From: Ashinkailepas kermadecensis
Lineage: Eukaryota > Arthropoda > Thecostraca > Neolepadidae
DNA length: 64,000 nucleotides
Direction: 5' to 3'
Assembly (NCBI GenBank): GCA_034440615.1
Contig: JAOTOM010005150.1
Location: forward strand, 1,162,402-1,226,401
Shown piece by piece: positions 11,423-20,589 of this stretch; positions within the stretch are counted from its first letter, which is position 1; every line of letters begins with the position of its first letter. The notes below the pieces were generated by a model. The model made no database searches. It was not told the origin of the DNA and saw nothing but the letters and a program-made list of their open reading frames with translations. A program made the position numbers and the translations under genes.

Positions 11423-11588
11423 TCGTCGCTGCCGACGCCATCGCGCGAGGAAAGCCTGACACTGAAGCTGGAGGTAGCACTGAGCTCAATCTCGCCACTG
11501 TTGCGCGAGATTATGGTGGACTTCGCGTCGTTCCTCAGCAAGACTCTGATCGGTAGCCATGGACAAGAGCTACTCTCTGAGGGCAAGG
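11423..11588 (+). CDS. Nbea: Neurobeachin exon F
   Basis: The acceptor chosen is TTTTCCGCCAG; it starts in phase 0 and leaves G11588 before donor GTGAGA. It encodes [19 protein letters not shown] and [17 protein letters not shown] ... [12 protein letters not shown], which matches conserved neurobeachin sequence. An upstream acceptor TGTTTCAG at 11236 would also stay open but adds a Cys-rich segment unlike the family, so I prefer 11423. Confidence 0.88.
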
Positions 11589-11619
11589 GTGAGAGTGGTA
11601 CGACACCGTCGTGGGCTGT

Positions 11620-11890
11620 GGGTCTGGTGTCAGTCCGCTGCTGCGCAGGTGTCGACACGGTGCCCGTCTGTTGTCCGTCCGATGTCGGTCTGACGTCGGT
11701 CTGTCGTCGGTCTGGTATCGGTCTGGTGTTGATCTGACGGTGGCCCGCTGGCCAGTCTGGCGCCGGTCTGCATCATGTTGCTGATCAGGAGTCGGCCGGT
11801 GTCCGTCTGACATCGGCCTGATGTCGGTCTGACGTCGGGCTGGTGTCGGTCTGTTGGCGATCCGATGTTGGTCTGTTGTCGATTTAATGT
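11620..11890. repeat. ~10-11-bp degenerate repeat (GTCGGTCTG)
   Basis: Short units such as GATGTCGGTCTGACGTCGGT, diverging outward. It starts about 30 bp after the exon F donor. Confidence 0.8.
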
Positions 11891-12760
11891 CAGTCTAGTG
11901 GTATGTTGTTCGGTATGTTGCGTCCTCGAAGTGTCAGTGGTAGCGGTTTGATCGATGTGTTTTAGATCTCTGTCACTCAGGAATATGTAGTCATCTGCAA
12001 CCTAGTTGTGTGAGAAATGTGTGATTACAGCAAGCTAACATTTTGCACAACAACCGACATGTATCGTTACATATTCAATGTTACATGAGCATGATTGTGA
12101 TCGGCCACTGCGAGACAGCTGAGAATCAGCTTGTCTCAACTCCACTAGCTCAGCTCCCAGCTCCAGCTTCCATCTCCATGTTTTTCCCCATCCCCCAAGT
12201 TCCTCCAGAACTTTTGCCCACTCTTCTCATCCCCAAGCTGAGCCCTAAGTCTGTTCGCCCCCATCCACCCGTCGCCACAGGTCGTACAGGAGTGAGAGCA
12301 TCAACTTACTGTAATACTTGTGAAGGAATGACTGGAGAATATGGATAGGTTCGTCTATTTTTCTGAATCCCATAGAATCTGAACGTTAGGTTGCTGGGAG
12401 AAGAATGACGAAAGCTAAATCCTGGATAGCGATACCCCGTATTAGGTCACCCGTTGGTGCTTCATCTGTTGCATATTGGTAGCATTCTGGTACTGATACT
12501 GCAGCTGCTACTCTCTCATGGTGTTGCCGGTGTACTCATGGTATCTAGTATCCGGACTATCATAGCTGGTCATTCTCGCGGCCGACGGACTGTTCCCACA
12601 GCTGGTCATTATCAAGGCCCTGGAACTGACACGGCCGTGACAGTCGAGCGTGTTTGCCTGTTCTGTGTATCTGGCGTGACGTCACTGTTGGTGTTGGTTC
12701 AGCGTCACCTGTGTGGCGCGGCCGCAGAGCGCAGCCTGTATCTGCGGCGGCGCTATGCGG
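11891..12760. other. Nbea intron, no gene recognised
   Basis: Non-repetitive intron sequence up to the SINE at 12761. The short ORFs show no recognised family. Confidence 0.5.
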
Positions 12761-12933
12761 GGGGCCGCGGTAGCTCATTTGGTAGAGCGTCGGGCTCTTG
12801 ATCGCAAGATTGTGGGTTCGAATCTCACAACCGACGGCATTTACTGAGTTCACCCGCAACCAATCGGCGTGAGAGGTTGGCACTAGCGGTTGAATGCGTC
12901 GTAAAAGAACCCAAGGTTCGTCTTTTCTTGTTT
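12761..12933 (+). mobile_element. tRNA-derived SINE (Lys-type head) copy 1
   Basis: The head has the A-box-like GGTAGCTCATTTGGTAGAGC, the anticodon-arm segment GGGCTCTTGATC and the B-box GGTTCGAATC. The head resembles tRNA-Lys(CTT). A shared core ACCAATCGGCGTGAGAGGTT follows, then GAATGCGTCGTAAAAGAACC and a CTTTTCTTG tail. A degenerate 14-bp flanking repeat lies at 12747-12760 and 12934-12947 (GCGGYGCTRTGCGG). It lies 46 bp before the exon G acceptor. Confidence 0.88.
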
Positions 12934-12979
12934 GCGGTGCTGTGCGGCCGACACAACCGCCGCTGTGGTCTGTCACCAG

Positions 12980-13106
12980 GGATGGCCACCTTCAAGTCTG
13001 GCCAGTCGGTGGTGGAGCTAGTGATGCTGCTCTGCTCCCAGGAGTGGCAGAACTCGCTGCAGAAGCACGCCGGCCTCGCCTTCATCGAGCTCATCAACGA
13101 GGGCAG
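12980..13106 (+). CDS. Nbea: Neurobeachin exon G
   Basis: The acceptor is GTCTGTCACCAG and the donor is GTCAGA at 13107. GG completes a Gly codon with G11588, and the exon ends in phase 2. It encodes [15 protein letters not shown] and [19 protein letters not shown], a very conserved neurobeachin block, then INEG(R). A SINE ends just upstream, so part of the branch-point region is SINE-flanking sequence. Confidence 0.95.
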
Positions 13107-14170
13107 GTCAGATTAGCGGCGGAGGGGAACAGATCATGTTAGGGGGATGGACGGGGGGTGGGCAGGTCAGAACAATGGCAGAGTCTTACGGGGCATGTCA
13201 GGAATGCTGGGATGCCGACCATTCAGGAAGAAAAGAGGATGATGGCCAACGAGAGACAAGCTGGAACGGAAAAAAGATTGGAGAAATCAATGAGTCTGAA
13301 TCAACGCATCAATATGTTAGAGGGGTTGAGGAGTTCTGGTTGTTTTTTTTTTAAATAGTTTACTCTGGCTGCTTGGAGAGGGGGGAATGCCTCAATTTGG
13401 AGTAGAACAATCGCGGAAGGATCCAATCCGGAGTTATCGTGAGTGTCTCTGGGGTGCCAAGCCAGTTGCATTAGCATTGCGGGTTACCGAGGACCACTGT
13501 AACAGGGAGCTATGTACGTGCCGCCGTGCACTGTCACATAGAGCTATTTACATGCACGCTTTTAAGTTCTGCTCCTCTCCTCTACCTCGCTCATCCGCTT
13601 CCGTCGCTGCCACTATGTTCCTCCATCTTTAGATAGTCCCGGGCTCAAAGTTCCCGCATTGCTTTTATTTCAGTTAGTTACTCAAACTAATTGATGATTG
13701 GCCGTTGCCAGGTTCACAGCACAATATTGCTCAAACAAAATATACAACAAAGCAGAAACGAAATAAGAGACTAAGCTCCAAAGGAGATCTAAAGCTGGAC
13801 CAAATGCCGCGTCCTGAAACAAATCCTCCCATCTGAAAAGTAGCCAGAATCAGATACCGGTCAACCTTCTGACACAACTCCATAACTTGCTCCTTGACAG
13901 TTCCCTAGCATACTATCGACGCATTGAACTAACTAGCAGTGAGAAATCGATCATTCAACATTCAATTCTCGAGCAGAAAACTTCCTCTTCCACATGCTGT
14001 TCTTGCAGGTGCGGCACAAGCACGCCCGTTCGACGTTTCACAAGCGTGTCTCGACTATCATCTAAACCACATACTATACAAGTACAATTAATCCAGACAC
14101 TTGTTTAGAAACAGAAATGTTTGAAAATTCCAATATGCAAATATTCATTTCATATCATTGGCATCGTACC
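13107..14170. other. Nbea intron, no gene recognised
   Basis: Unique intron sequence with A/T-rich parts. Nothing recognised on either strand. Confidence 0.5.
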
Positions 14171-14185
14171 CTTTTGTATCGTTCG

Positions 14186-14350
14186 TTGGTTGGTTGGTTA
14201 TTGGTTTTACGACACGTCGACCGTTGAGTCATATAGCGTCGCCAATCTCTCACGCCGATTGGTCGCGAGCGAAGAGTAGCGACAGGTGAGACTTGAACCC
14301 ACAACCTTTCGATTGTGAGACGAGCATCTTACCCCTAGACCACTCGTCCC
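14186..14350 (-). mobile_element. tRNA-derived SINE (Val-type head) copy 1
   Basis: On the minus strand the head reads GGACGAGTGGTCTAGGGGTA with B-box GGGTTCAAGTC, and the anticodon position resembles Val(CAC). The core GACCAATCGGCGTGAGAGAT is shared with the Lys-type SINEs. The 3' end is GTCGTAAAACCAATAACC followed by (AACC)n. A 15-bp target-site duplication CTTTYGTATCGTTCG lies at 14171-14185 and 14351-14365. Confidence 0.9.
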
Positions 14351-14591
14351 CTTTCGTATCGTTCGTAATGCAGCAGCGGTACAGGCGAACACCAACTCTC
14401 CTCTTCGCCGCACTACCCCTGACCAGAACATTTCAAAGCTGAGCACCGTTTACAGTCCATCTAACGTCATCTATTGCTGGACTTTGAAAACTTGCAACTG
14501 TGAAAAAGGTGACGCCACTTCCCCACCTACACACTGTACGTGCCCGCCATGTGGGTTCCCAGACCCAACTTGACCTGTGTACTGCCGACAG

Positions 14592-14700
14592 GTTGCTGTC
14601 TCACGCCATGAAGGATCACATCGTGCGCGTGGCCAACGAGGCAGAATTCATCCTGAACCGAATGCGCGCCGACGACGTACTCAAGCACGCCGAGTTTGAG
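14592..14700 (+). CDS. Nbea: Neurobeachin exon H
   Basis: The acceptor is GTACTGCCGACAG and the donor is GTGAGC at 14701. The first G completes Arg with the AG of exon G, and the exon ends in phase 0. It encodes LLSH and [19 protein letters not shown] ... KHAEFE, almost identical to animal neurobeachins in the DUF1088-like region. Confidence 0.96.
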
Positions 14701-14717
14701 GTGAGCACACTGCACCA

Positions 14718-15128
14718 GGCAAGCCTCTGTAAGCGGCGATGTGGGCAAGCCTCTGTAGATGGCGGCTGTGGGCAAGCCTCTAGGTGGCGACCGTGGACAA
14801 GCCGCTGTAGATGGCGGCTGTGGGCAAGCCTCTAGGTGGCGACCGTGGACAAGCCTCTGTAGATGGCGGCTGTGGGCAAGCCTCTAGGTGGCGACCGTGG
14901 ACAAGCCGCTGTAGATGGCGGCTGTGGGCAAGCCTCTAGGTGGCGACCGTGGACAAGCCTCTGCAGATGACGGCTGTGGACAAGCCTCTGCAGATGGCGG
15001 CTGTGGACAAGCCTCTGTAGATGGCGGCTGTGGACAAACCTCTAGGTGGCGACCGTGGACAAGCTTCTGTAGATGGCGGCTGTGGGCAAGCCTCTGGGTG
15101 GCGACCGTGGACAAGCCGCTGTAGATGG
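14718..15128. repeat. ~53-bp composite minisatellite (28+25 bp)
   Basis: Alternating half-units CAAGCCTCTGTAGATGGCGG and CAAGCCTCTAGGTGGCGACC. It begins only about 18 bp after the exon H donor. ORFs on both strands (GGCGQAS..., PQPPS...) are artefacts. Confidence 0.93.
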
Positions 15129-15529
15129 TCCGCCGCAGGCAGGCCGCTGTGGGCAGCCCTTTGTGGTCATTGCCACTGCGGCACGGACGCGAGCTGTGTG
15201 GCGATATAGGCGAAGTCGCTCACATACAGCCTGAGCGATGTGACCAGCAGACGTTTCCAAAACTTTCGAGGGAAGGATGTATCTGGAAAGTGGCGCTGTT
15301 CGGATATGATGTGGGTTTCATTATAAGACCCGAAGGTTTCTTTGAAGTAGTAACGAAATCTCGCATTCTCAATTATCAAGCTCCCACAAATGAGATACGG
15401 GATACTGGTGCCCTGATCGTACACAAGTGGGCGACGGGGTACCCAGTCGTGGTCGTAGTCGGATCAGTGAGCTGTGAGCAAAGTCTGACTGGGCGGCTAT
15501 CAGTACAGGCTGCCTGTGGTCTGGCCTGT

Positions 15530-16080
15530 GAGGTGATGTTCCAGGCCGTCCCGTAGTCTGACCGGTGCGGTGATGTTCCAGGCTGTCCCGTGGTCTGACC
15601 GGTGAGGTGATGTTCCAGGCTGTCCCGTTGTCTGACCGGTGCGGTGATGCTCCAGGCTGTCCCGTGGTCTGACCGGTAAGATGATGTTCCAGGCTGTCCC
15701 GTGGTCTGACCGGTGAGGTGATGTTCCAGGCTGTCCCGTGGTCTAACCGATGAGGTGATGTGCCAGGCTGTCCCGTGGTTTGGCCTGTGTGGTGATGTTC
15801 CAGGCTGTCCCGTGGTCTGACTGATGAGATGATGTTCCAGGCTGTTCCGTGGTCTGACCGGTGCGGTGATGTTCCGGGCTGTCCCGTGGTCTGACCGGTG
15901 CGGTGATGTTCCAGGCTGTCCCGTGGTCTGACCGGTGAGGTGATGTTCCAGGCTGTCCCGTGGTCTGACCGGTGCGGTGATGTTCCAGGCTGTCCCGTGG
16001 TCTGACCGGTGCGGTGATGCTCCAGTATGACCTGTGCCTTCAGCGGTGAGGCGATGCTCCAGCATGACCTGTGACATAAC
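15530..16080. repeat. 37-bp minisatellite, ~14 units
   Basis: Units GTCTGACCGGTGCGGTGATG + TTCCAGGCTGTCCCGTG. It runs to within about 20 bp of the exon I acceptor, and its last diverged unit (CCGGTGAGGCG) forms part of the acceptor region. The minus-strand 233- and 290-codon ORFs (TGQTTGQPGTSPHR repeats) are artefacts. Confidence 0.95.
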
Positions 16081-16100
16081 CGGTGAGGCGCCGTTTGCAG

Positions 16101-16273
16101 TCTGCTTGCGCCCAGACTCTGCTGACGCGGCAGGAGGAGGAGCGCATGTGTGACCACCTCATCACCGCCGCCCGCCGCCGCGACTCCGTCATCGCCGGCA
16201 GGCTGATCGAGCGCGTCCTCAACTTGGTGGCCAGCCAGCACGGCGCCTGGGGCGACGACCCGACCCTGCCCAG
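16101..16273 (+). CDS. Nbea: Neurobeachin exon I
   Basis: The acceptor is CGCCGTTTGCAG. It starts in phase 0 and ends in phase 2 at donor GTCAGA. It encodes [26 protein letters not shown] and a final [11 protein letters not shown]. The spacing between HGAWG and the next FW block is the same as in human neurobeachin as I recall it. The exon end plus donor is repeated three times downstream (GACCCTGCCCAGGTCAGAC units, 16256-16335); the second and third copies have lost the GT. Confidence 0.95.
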
Positions 16274-16559
16274 GTCAGACGGCCATGTCCCGACCCTGCC
16301 CAGATCAGACGGGGCCCCGACTCTACCCAGGCCATTCAAACACTGTTGCCTGCTTCAGGTCCAGAAACAGTGACTACACTCGCAATTACTGGATACAATG
16401 AATTTTGCTTTGTTTTCGGCCATGCTTATAGTGATATAAAGTATATGCCACCGTGAGTGATCAATGTCCCAGTTGCCATCTGGATGGTGATCGGAGTAAA
16501 CGGTCTAGTCACGATCTTCGTATGTGGTATTAAATATTATTATAAGTATAGCATTACTG

Positions 16560-16732
16560 ATCATGATGTTCATGCATATGCCATTCGTCTAATGATGTTT
16601 GCGGCGATGACTATGATCGTGGTCATGAGAATGGCGATGACATGATCAATGTCCATGACTATAATGTGACCATGGCCATAGCATGACCATGACCATGGCT
16701 ATAACATGGCCATGACCATGACCATAACCGCG
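16560..16732. repeat. CATGAC/CATGGC hexamer-like simple repeat
   Basis: Imprecise CATGACCATGGC(T)ATA units, densest at 16670-16732. It occupies the place of the pyrimidine tract of exon J, whose acceptor GCGTGAGACAG is pyrimidine-poor. Confidence 0.85.
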
Positions 16733-16742
16733 CGTGAGACAG

Positions 16743-16887
16743 GCTCAAGTTCTGGAAGCTGGACGCATGGGAGGACGACTCCCGGCGGCGTCGCCGGCTG
16801 GTGCCCAACCCGTACGGCTCCACCCACCCGGAGGCCACTCTGAAGGCGGCTCTGGAGCACGGCGCTCCTGAGGACGCCATACAGCAG
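16743..16887 (+). CDS. Nbea: Neurobeachin exon J
   Basis: AG at 16741-16742 is the acceptor; the first G completes Arg with exon I, and the exon ends in phase 0 at donor GTGCGG. It encodes [35 protein letters not shown] and EDAIQQ. The [13 protein letters not shown] form is arthropod-like to my memory. The acceptor has a weak pyrimidine tract. Confidence 0.92.
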
Positions 16888-16899
16888 GTGCGGCACCGG

Positions 16900-17315
16900 T
16901 CCGCCGAGGCCCACGCCAGTACACTCATCTGTCCTCAGCGTGGCACGCTGTCAGGTCGGCAGGGCCACTGTCGCCGTTCAGCCGTCTGTATGGCTGTTAT
17001 GTCAAGGAAATTTTAATCTTTATCTTATGAGGTCGACTGTTCCATGTTAGAGTCGGATGCCCTCAAACACTACCTCTCGGCCTGATGAAAGTTGCTCTAT
17101 GCATGCTGAATATAGTTCCGCACGACTCGTACTGGTTTGTACTGAGCTAGCTACATAACGTGATCCCATCTAACACTAGCAAACCAGATGAATACGTTCC
17201 CATGTTTTGCATTCCTTACATGCTGATAAGACATATGGCGGAATTATTATCTTCATCAGTAGTGTGATGGTACAGCGAGTCTCAAAAAGGCAACCGATAT
17301 CTGGCCTGGTCGCAG
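16900..17315. other. Nbea intron, no gene recognised
   Basis: Unique intron sequence between exons J and K. Confidence 0.5.
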
Positions 17316-17436
17316 GCTCAGGAGCAGTTCCATGCGCACGTGACGCTGAAGCGACGTCATCAGCAGAGCGTGACTGCGTCAGAGGACGAGTATGACGTCA
17401 CAACCGAGGACCGGGACATCGACAATGACATCACCG
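17316..17436 (+). CDS. Nbea: Neurobeachin exon K
   Basis: The acceptor is CTGGTCGCAG; it starts in phase 0 and leaves G17436 before donor GTCAGA. It encodes QEQFHAHVTLKRRHQQ and an acidic EDEYDVTTEDRDIDNDITG, the variable acidic stretch just before the PH-BEACH domain. Confidence 0.85.
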
Positions 17437-17723
17437 GTCAGATGCTGTGGAGGAAACACGATTTCTGGCTTTCAGGACGCTATTTTGAATCGTTTGATAT
17501 GCAATTGGAAACGGTAATGTAATATCCGTATGCCATTGAAACGTGGAGCAACTTGTTTTCACATGAAAATGTGCGTGGGTGTATGTGTAATGTGTATGCA
17601 TCCATATGACAATGACAGGACTACAAAATGTAGCCGAACATATTATAAGTTGTTAACGCACCTGTCCTTCATGGAACTACTGGTTGCATAATTCAATTGG
17701 CATGGCATGCTTATGCCGATGAT

Positions 17724-17753
17724 GTCGAAGCGCCCTTAAACTCAAATAACTAA
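17724..17753 (+). mobile_element. LINE 3'-tail micro-copy 3 (loop-truncated)
   Basis: About 30 bp: GTCGAAGCGCCCTTAAA then CTCAAATAACTAA. A perfect 13-bp target-site duplication TTATGCCGATGAT lies at 17711-17723 and 17754-17766. Like copy 1 it starts a few bases before the 3' hairpin arm. Confidence 0.88.
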
Positions 17754-18357
17754 TTATGCCGATGATCATCAGGCGTAGTTGGAGGTTCATGTCCATGATT
17801 GTTGAGTTTTCCTCTCCAGGGTTAGACAAACTGCCACATCCTGTTTTTGTCATCCAGAACGGTATGCTTTACATAAGAGTATCCTCTCGTTTTCTGCATT
17901 AAAAGGCTGGATGATACCTGTAGGCAATGTTTCAATGCAACGTGATTGATTTGTCATTAAAATCGCCAAGACCCAGGTCTTCTCATCCTCTGATTTTCAT
18001 TCATGCAACAGTCAATACACCGTACTTGTTGAAGAAAACCAGGAGCGCATCTGGTGCACTTCAGTTGGTGTTTTCTCAGTTCGTGTGGCATTCCTCGCAT
18101 CGTCCATTAAACCAAAGTCACATTGGTGTGATTGGTGTCGGTTGATAGAGATACTGTTGTTCCAGATACCCAAAACCCTCATGTTCTCATGTTCTCATGT
18201 TCTCATGTTCTCAAATGTTCTCCCCAAATTTCACAGTCAGGAAGTCGTGCTCTTTAGAATTCAGTACACAAGTTCACAAAAATCGAGCCTTGGTCACATG
18301 GGTGGTGCACGGGACAGTGCGAGAGCGTGAGACCGTGACAGGCCGCGGTAATTCCAG

Positions 18358-18494
18358 GGCCGGTGAACATGAGCACAGCCGCCCAACTGATGGCTCCCGG
18401 ACTGGTGGTGCCCGGCACCATCTCCATCACCTCCAACGAGCTCTACTTTGAGGTGGACGAGGACCACGCCGACTACCGCACCGTCGATGCCGAG
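18358..18494 (+). CDS. Nbea: Neurobeachin exon L (start of PH-BEACH)
   Basis: The acceptor is GCGGTAATTCCAG; GG completes Gly with G17436, and the exon ends in phase 0 at donor GTTAGT. It encodes [35 protein letters not shown] and TVDAE, the first strands of the PH-BEACH domain. No later exon (rest of PH-like, BEACH or WD40) was found in the window. Confidence 0.95.
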
Positions 18495-18576
18495 GTTAGT
18501 ACCTCGCCGTTGAGGGTTCCCCACACCACTGCTGGACCGACATGGTATCGATACGGTACTGACGAGTCGACAGGAT

Positions 18577-19225
18577 CTCCCACACCTTCACTGGGCCGAC
18601 GGGGTCCCTCTACTGCACTGACGAGTCGGCACGATCTCACACCTTCACTGGGCCGACAGGGTCCCTCTACTACACTGACTTGTCGGCACGATCTCACACC
18701 TTCACTGGGCCGACAGGGTCCCTCTACTGCACTGACTAGTCGGCACGATCTCACACCTTCACTGGGCCGACAGGGTCCCCCAACTGCACTGACGAGTCGG
18801 CACGATCTCACACCTTCACTGGGCCGACAGGGTCCCCCTACTGCACTGACGAGTCGACAGGATCTCCCACACCTTCACTGGGCCGACAGGGTCCCTCTAC
18901 TGCACTGACGAGTCGACAGGATCTCCCACACCTTCACTGGGCCGACAGGGTCCCTCTACTGCACTGACGAGTCGACAGGATCTCCCACACCTTCACTGGG
19001 CCGACAGGGTCCCCCTACTGCACTGACGAGTCGACAGGATCTCCCACACCTTCACTGGGCTGACAGGGTCCCTCTACTACACTGACTAGTCGACAGGATC
19101 TCCCACACCTTCATTGGACCGACAGGATCCCCGTACTCCACTGAAGAGTAAGCAGGGTCTCGCACACCTTGACTGGACAGACAAGGTCTCCCTACTCCAC
19201 TTACGAGTAGGCAGTCTCCCACACC
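18577..19225. repeat. 57-59-bp minisatellite, ~11 units
   Basis: Units CACACCTTCACTGGGCCGAC, AGGGTCCCTCTACTGCACTG, ACGAGTCGGCACGATCT. It starts about 80 bp after the exon L donor, and units near 19130-19220 are diverged. ORFs on both strands are artefacts. Confidence 0.95.
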
Positions 19226-20585
19226 TTCACCTGGTCGCGGCATTGAGGCGTTGTTTGATGCCCCGTGATCACGACGTTGTGGCATTGTTCGATGCTCCTT
19301 GATCGCGGCGTAGAGTCGTTCAGTGGTGGTCGTCTGCGGTTTCGGTGCGGAGATGGTATTAGTCCACGAACTAGTTTCTGGGTATTTCTTGACACGCCAT
19401 GGGCAGGTGTACAGGTGCCCGATGATCCACGCGTGCGCTTTGAAGGTATGGTGACGCTTTGAGAAGTGGATGTCAGTGGGTGAAGCAATTTGTGTATCAT
19501 TTATGGAGCTGCCAAGCATAACAGTAACTCGTGGGATTGCATGTTAAATTTGGAGGACATTGAAATTGAAATTAACGTGAGAGCAAGCAATGATCATCTG
19601 AAATGTTCATGGTGAAATAGTTTGTTGAAGGTATTATTTAGAACTTATTGGGGATGATATTAAGATGTTTGATTATCCGTGTGGTTAGCTGAGTCGGGTT
19701 TATTTTCTCGATTCCTCCTGCATTTGGAGGAGGAAATTTCGGGCCCATCAGCATTTGAAGAGAATAACTTTCTTTTTCCAACATGAAAAACTTTTTTTGT
19801 ACTTTCTGGAGAGTTTTTGGCATGTTTATCAAACAGCATTAAACTTGCAGTCATTTCAAATATCAACATTTAATCATTAAACAAGAAAAGAAGGCAAGCC
19901 CTGGAGAGGGTAGTGTTCTGGATGACAAAATCCAGGACAAGGACGTGTTTTCATACGTGGTGTTTGGTGTGACAACATGCCGAAATTCCGTATTTGGCAG
20001 CCTAACATGAGATGGTGAACAAGTCCATGTGGTAGCTCCCAATAGGTCCCAAAATATCCCAATAACTAATATCACTAGCAGTATATTGTCACCTCAAGAA
20101 CGAGAGGTCCATATATTATTTAAGAGACGTTTCGAAAGAGACAAACAAGCCGTTCATCCTGCATTGCAGTCAGTTGGGTAGTTTGAGCTAACTTCACTTT
20201 CAACTGTAGGCAATAGGTAGGCACTCCTGCCTACCTATTAATGGGTAGGGGAATTTTTTAAAAACATGAAAAACTGTCGTATCCGCTGAAGAATAGATGG
20301 TGGAACGTTGCGGTCTTGTTTGTGCCGCCTCGTCCTGCTCCCTGGCGGTGCTACAGCGTACCGTGGTGGTAACGTTGTCTCACAGATGTCTCTGGTATGG
20401 CCGGCTTGTCCGACACTGCTCGGTGCCGACAATAGCTGGCGGGCCTGCCATAGCGAGCCATCGCTGTCACCGATCGGTGGCTGTAATCGGCTTATGTGCC
20501 GCACCTCGCGACCTTGTAGCTCACACAGGCGCCGGTCCCTGTCGGTCTGCACGTGTAGCCAGTCCGTGCTGTCCCGCTACCGGGC
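19226..20585. other. No gene recognised
   Basis: Unique sequence with AT-rich parts. A short inverted segment lies near 20215-20250 (GTAGGCA...TGCCTAC). No conserved ORF. Confidence 0.45.
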
Positions 20586-20589
20586 CCGG

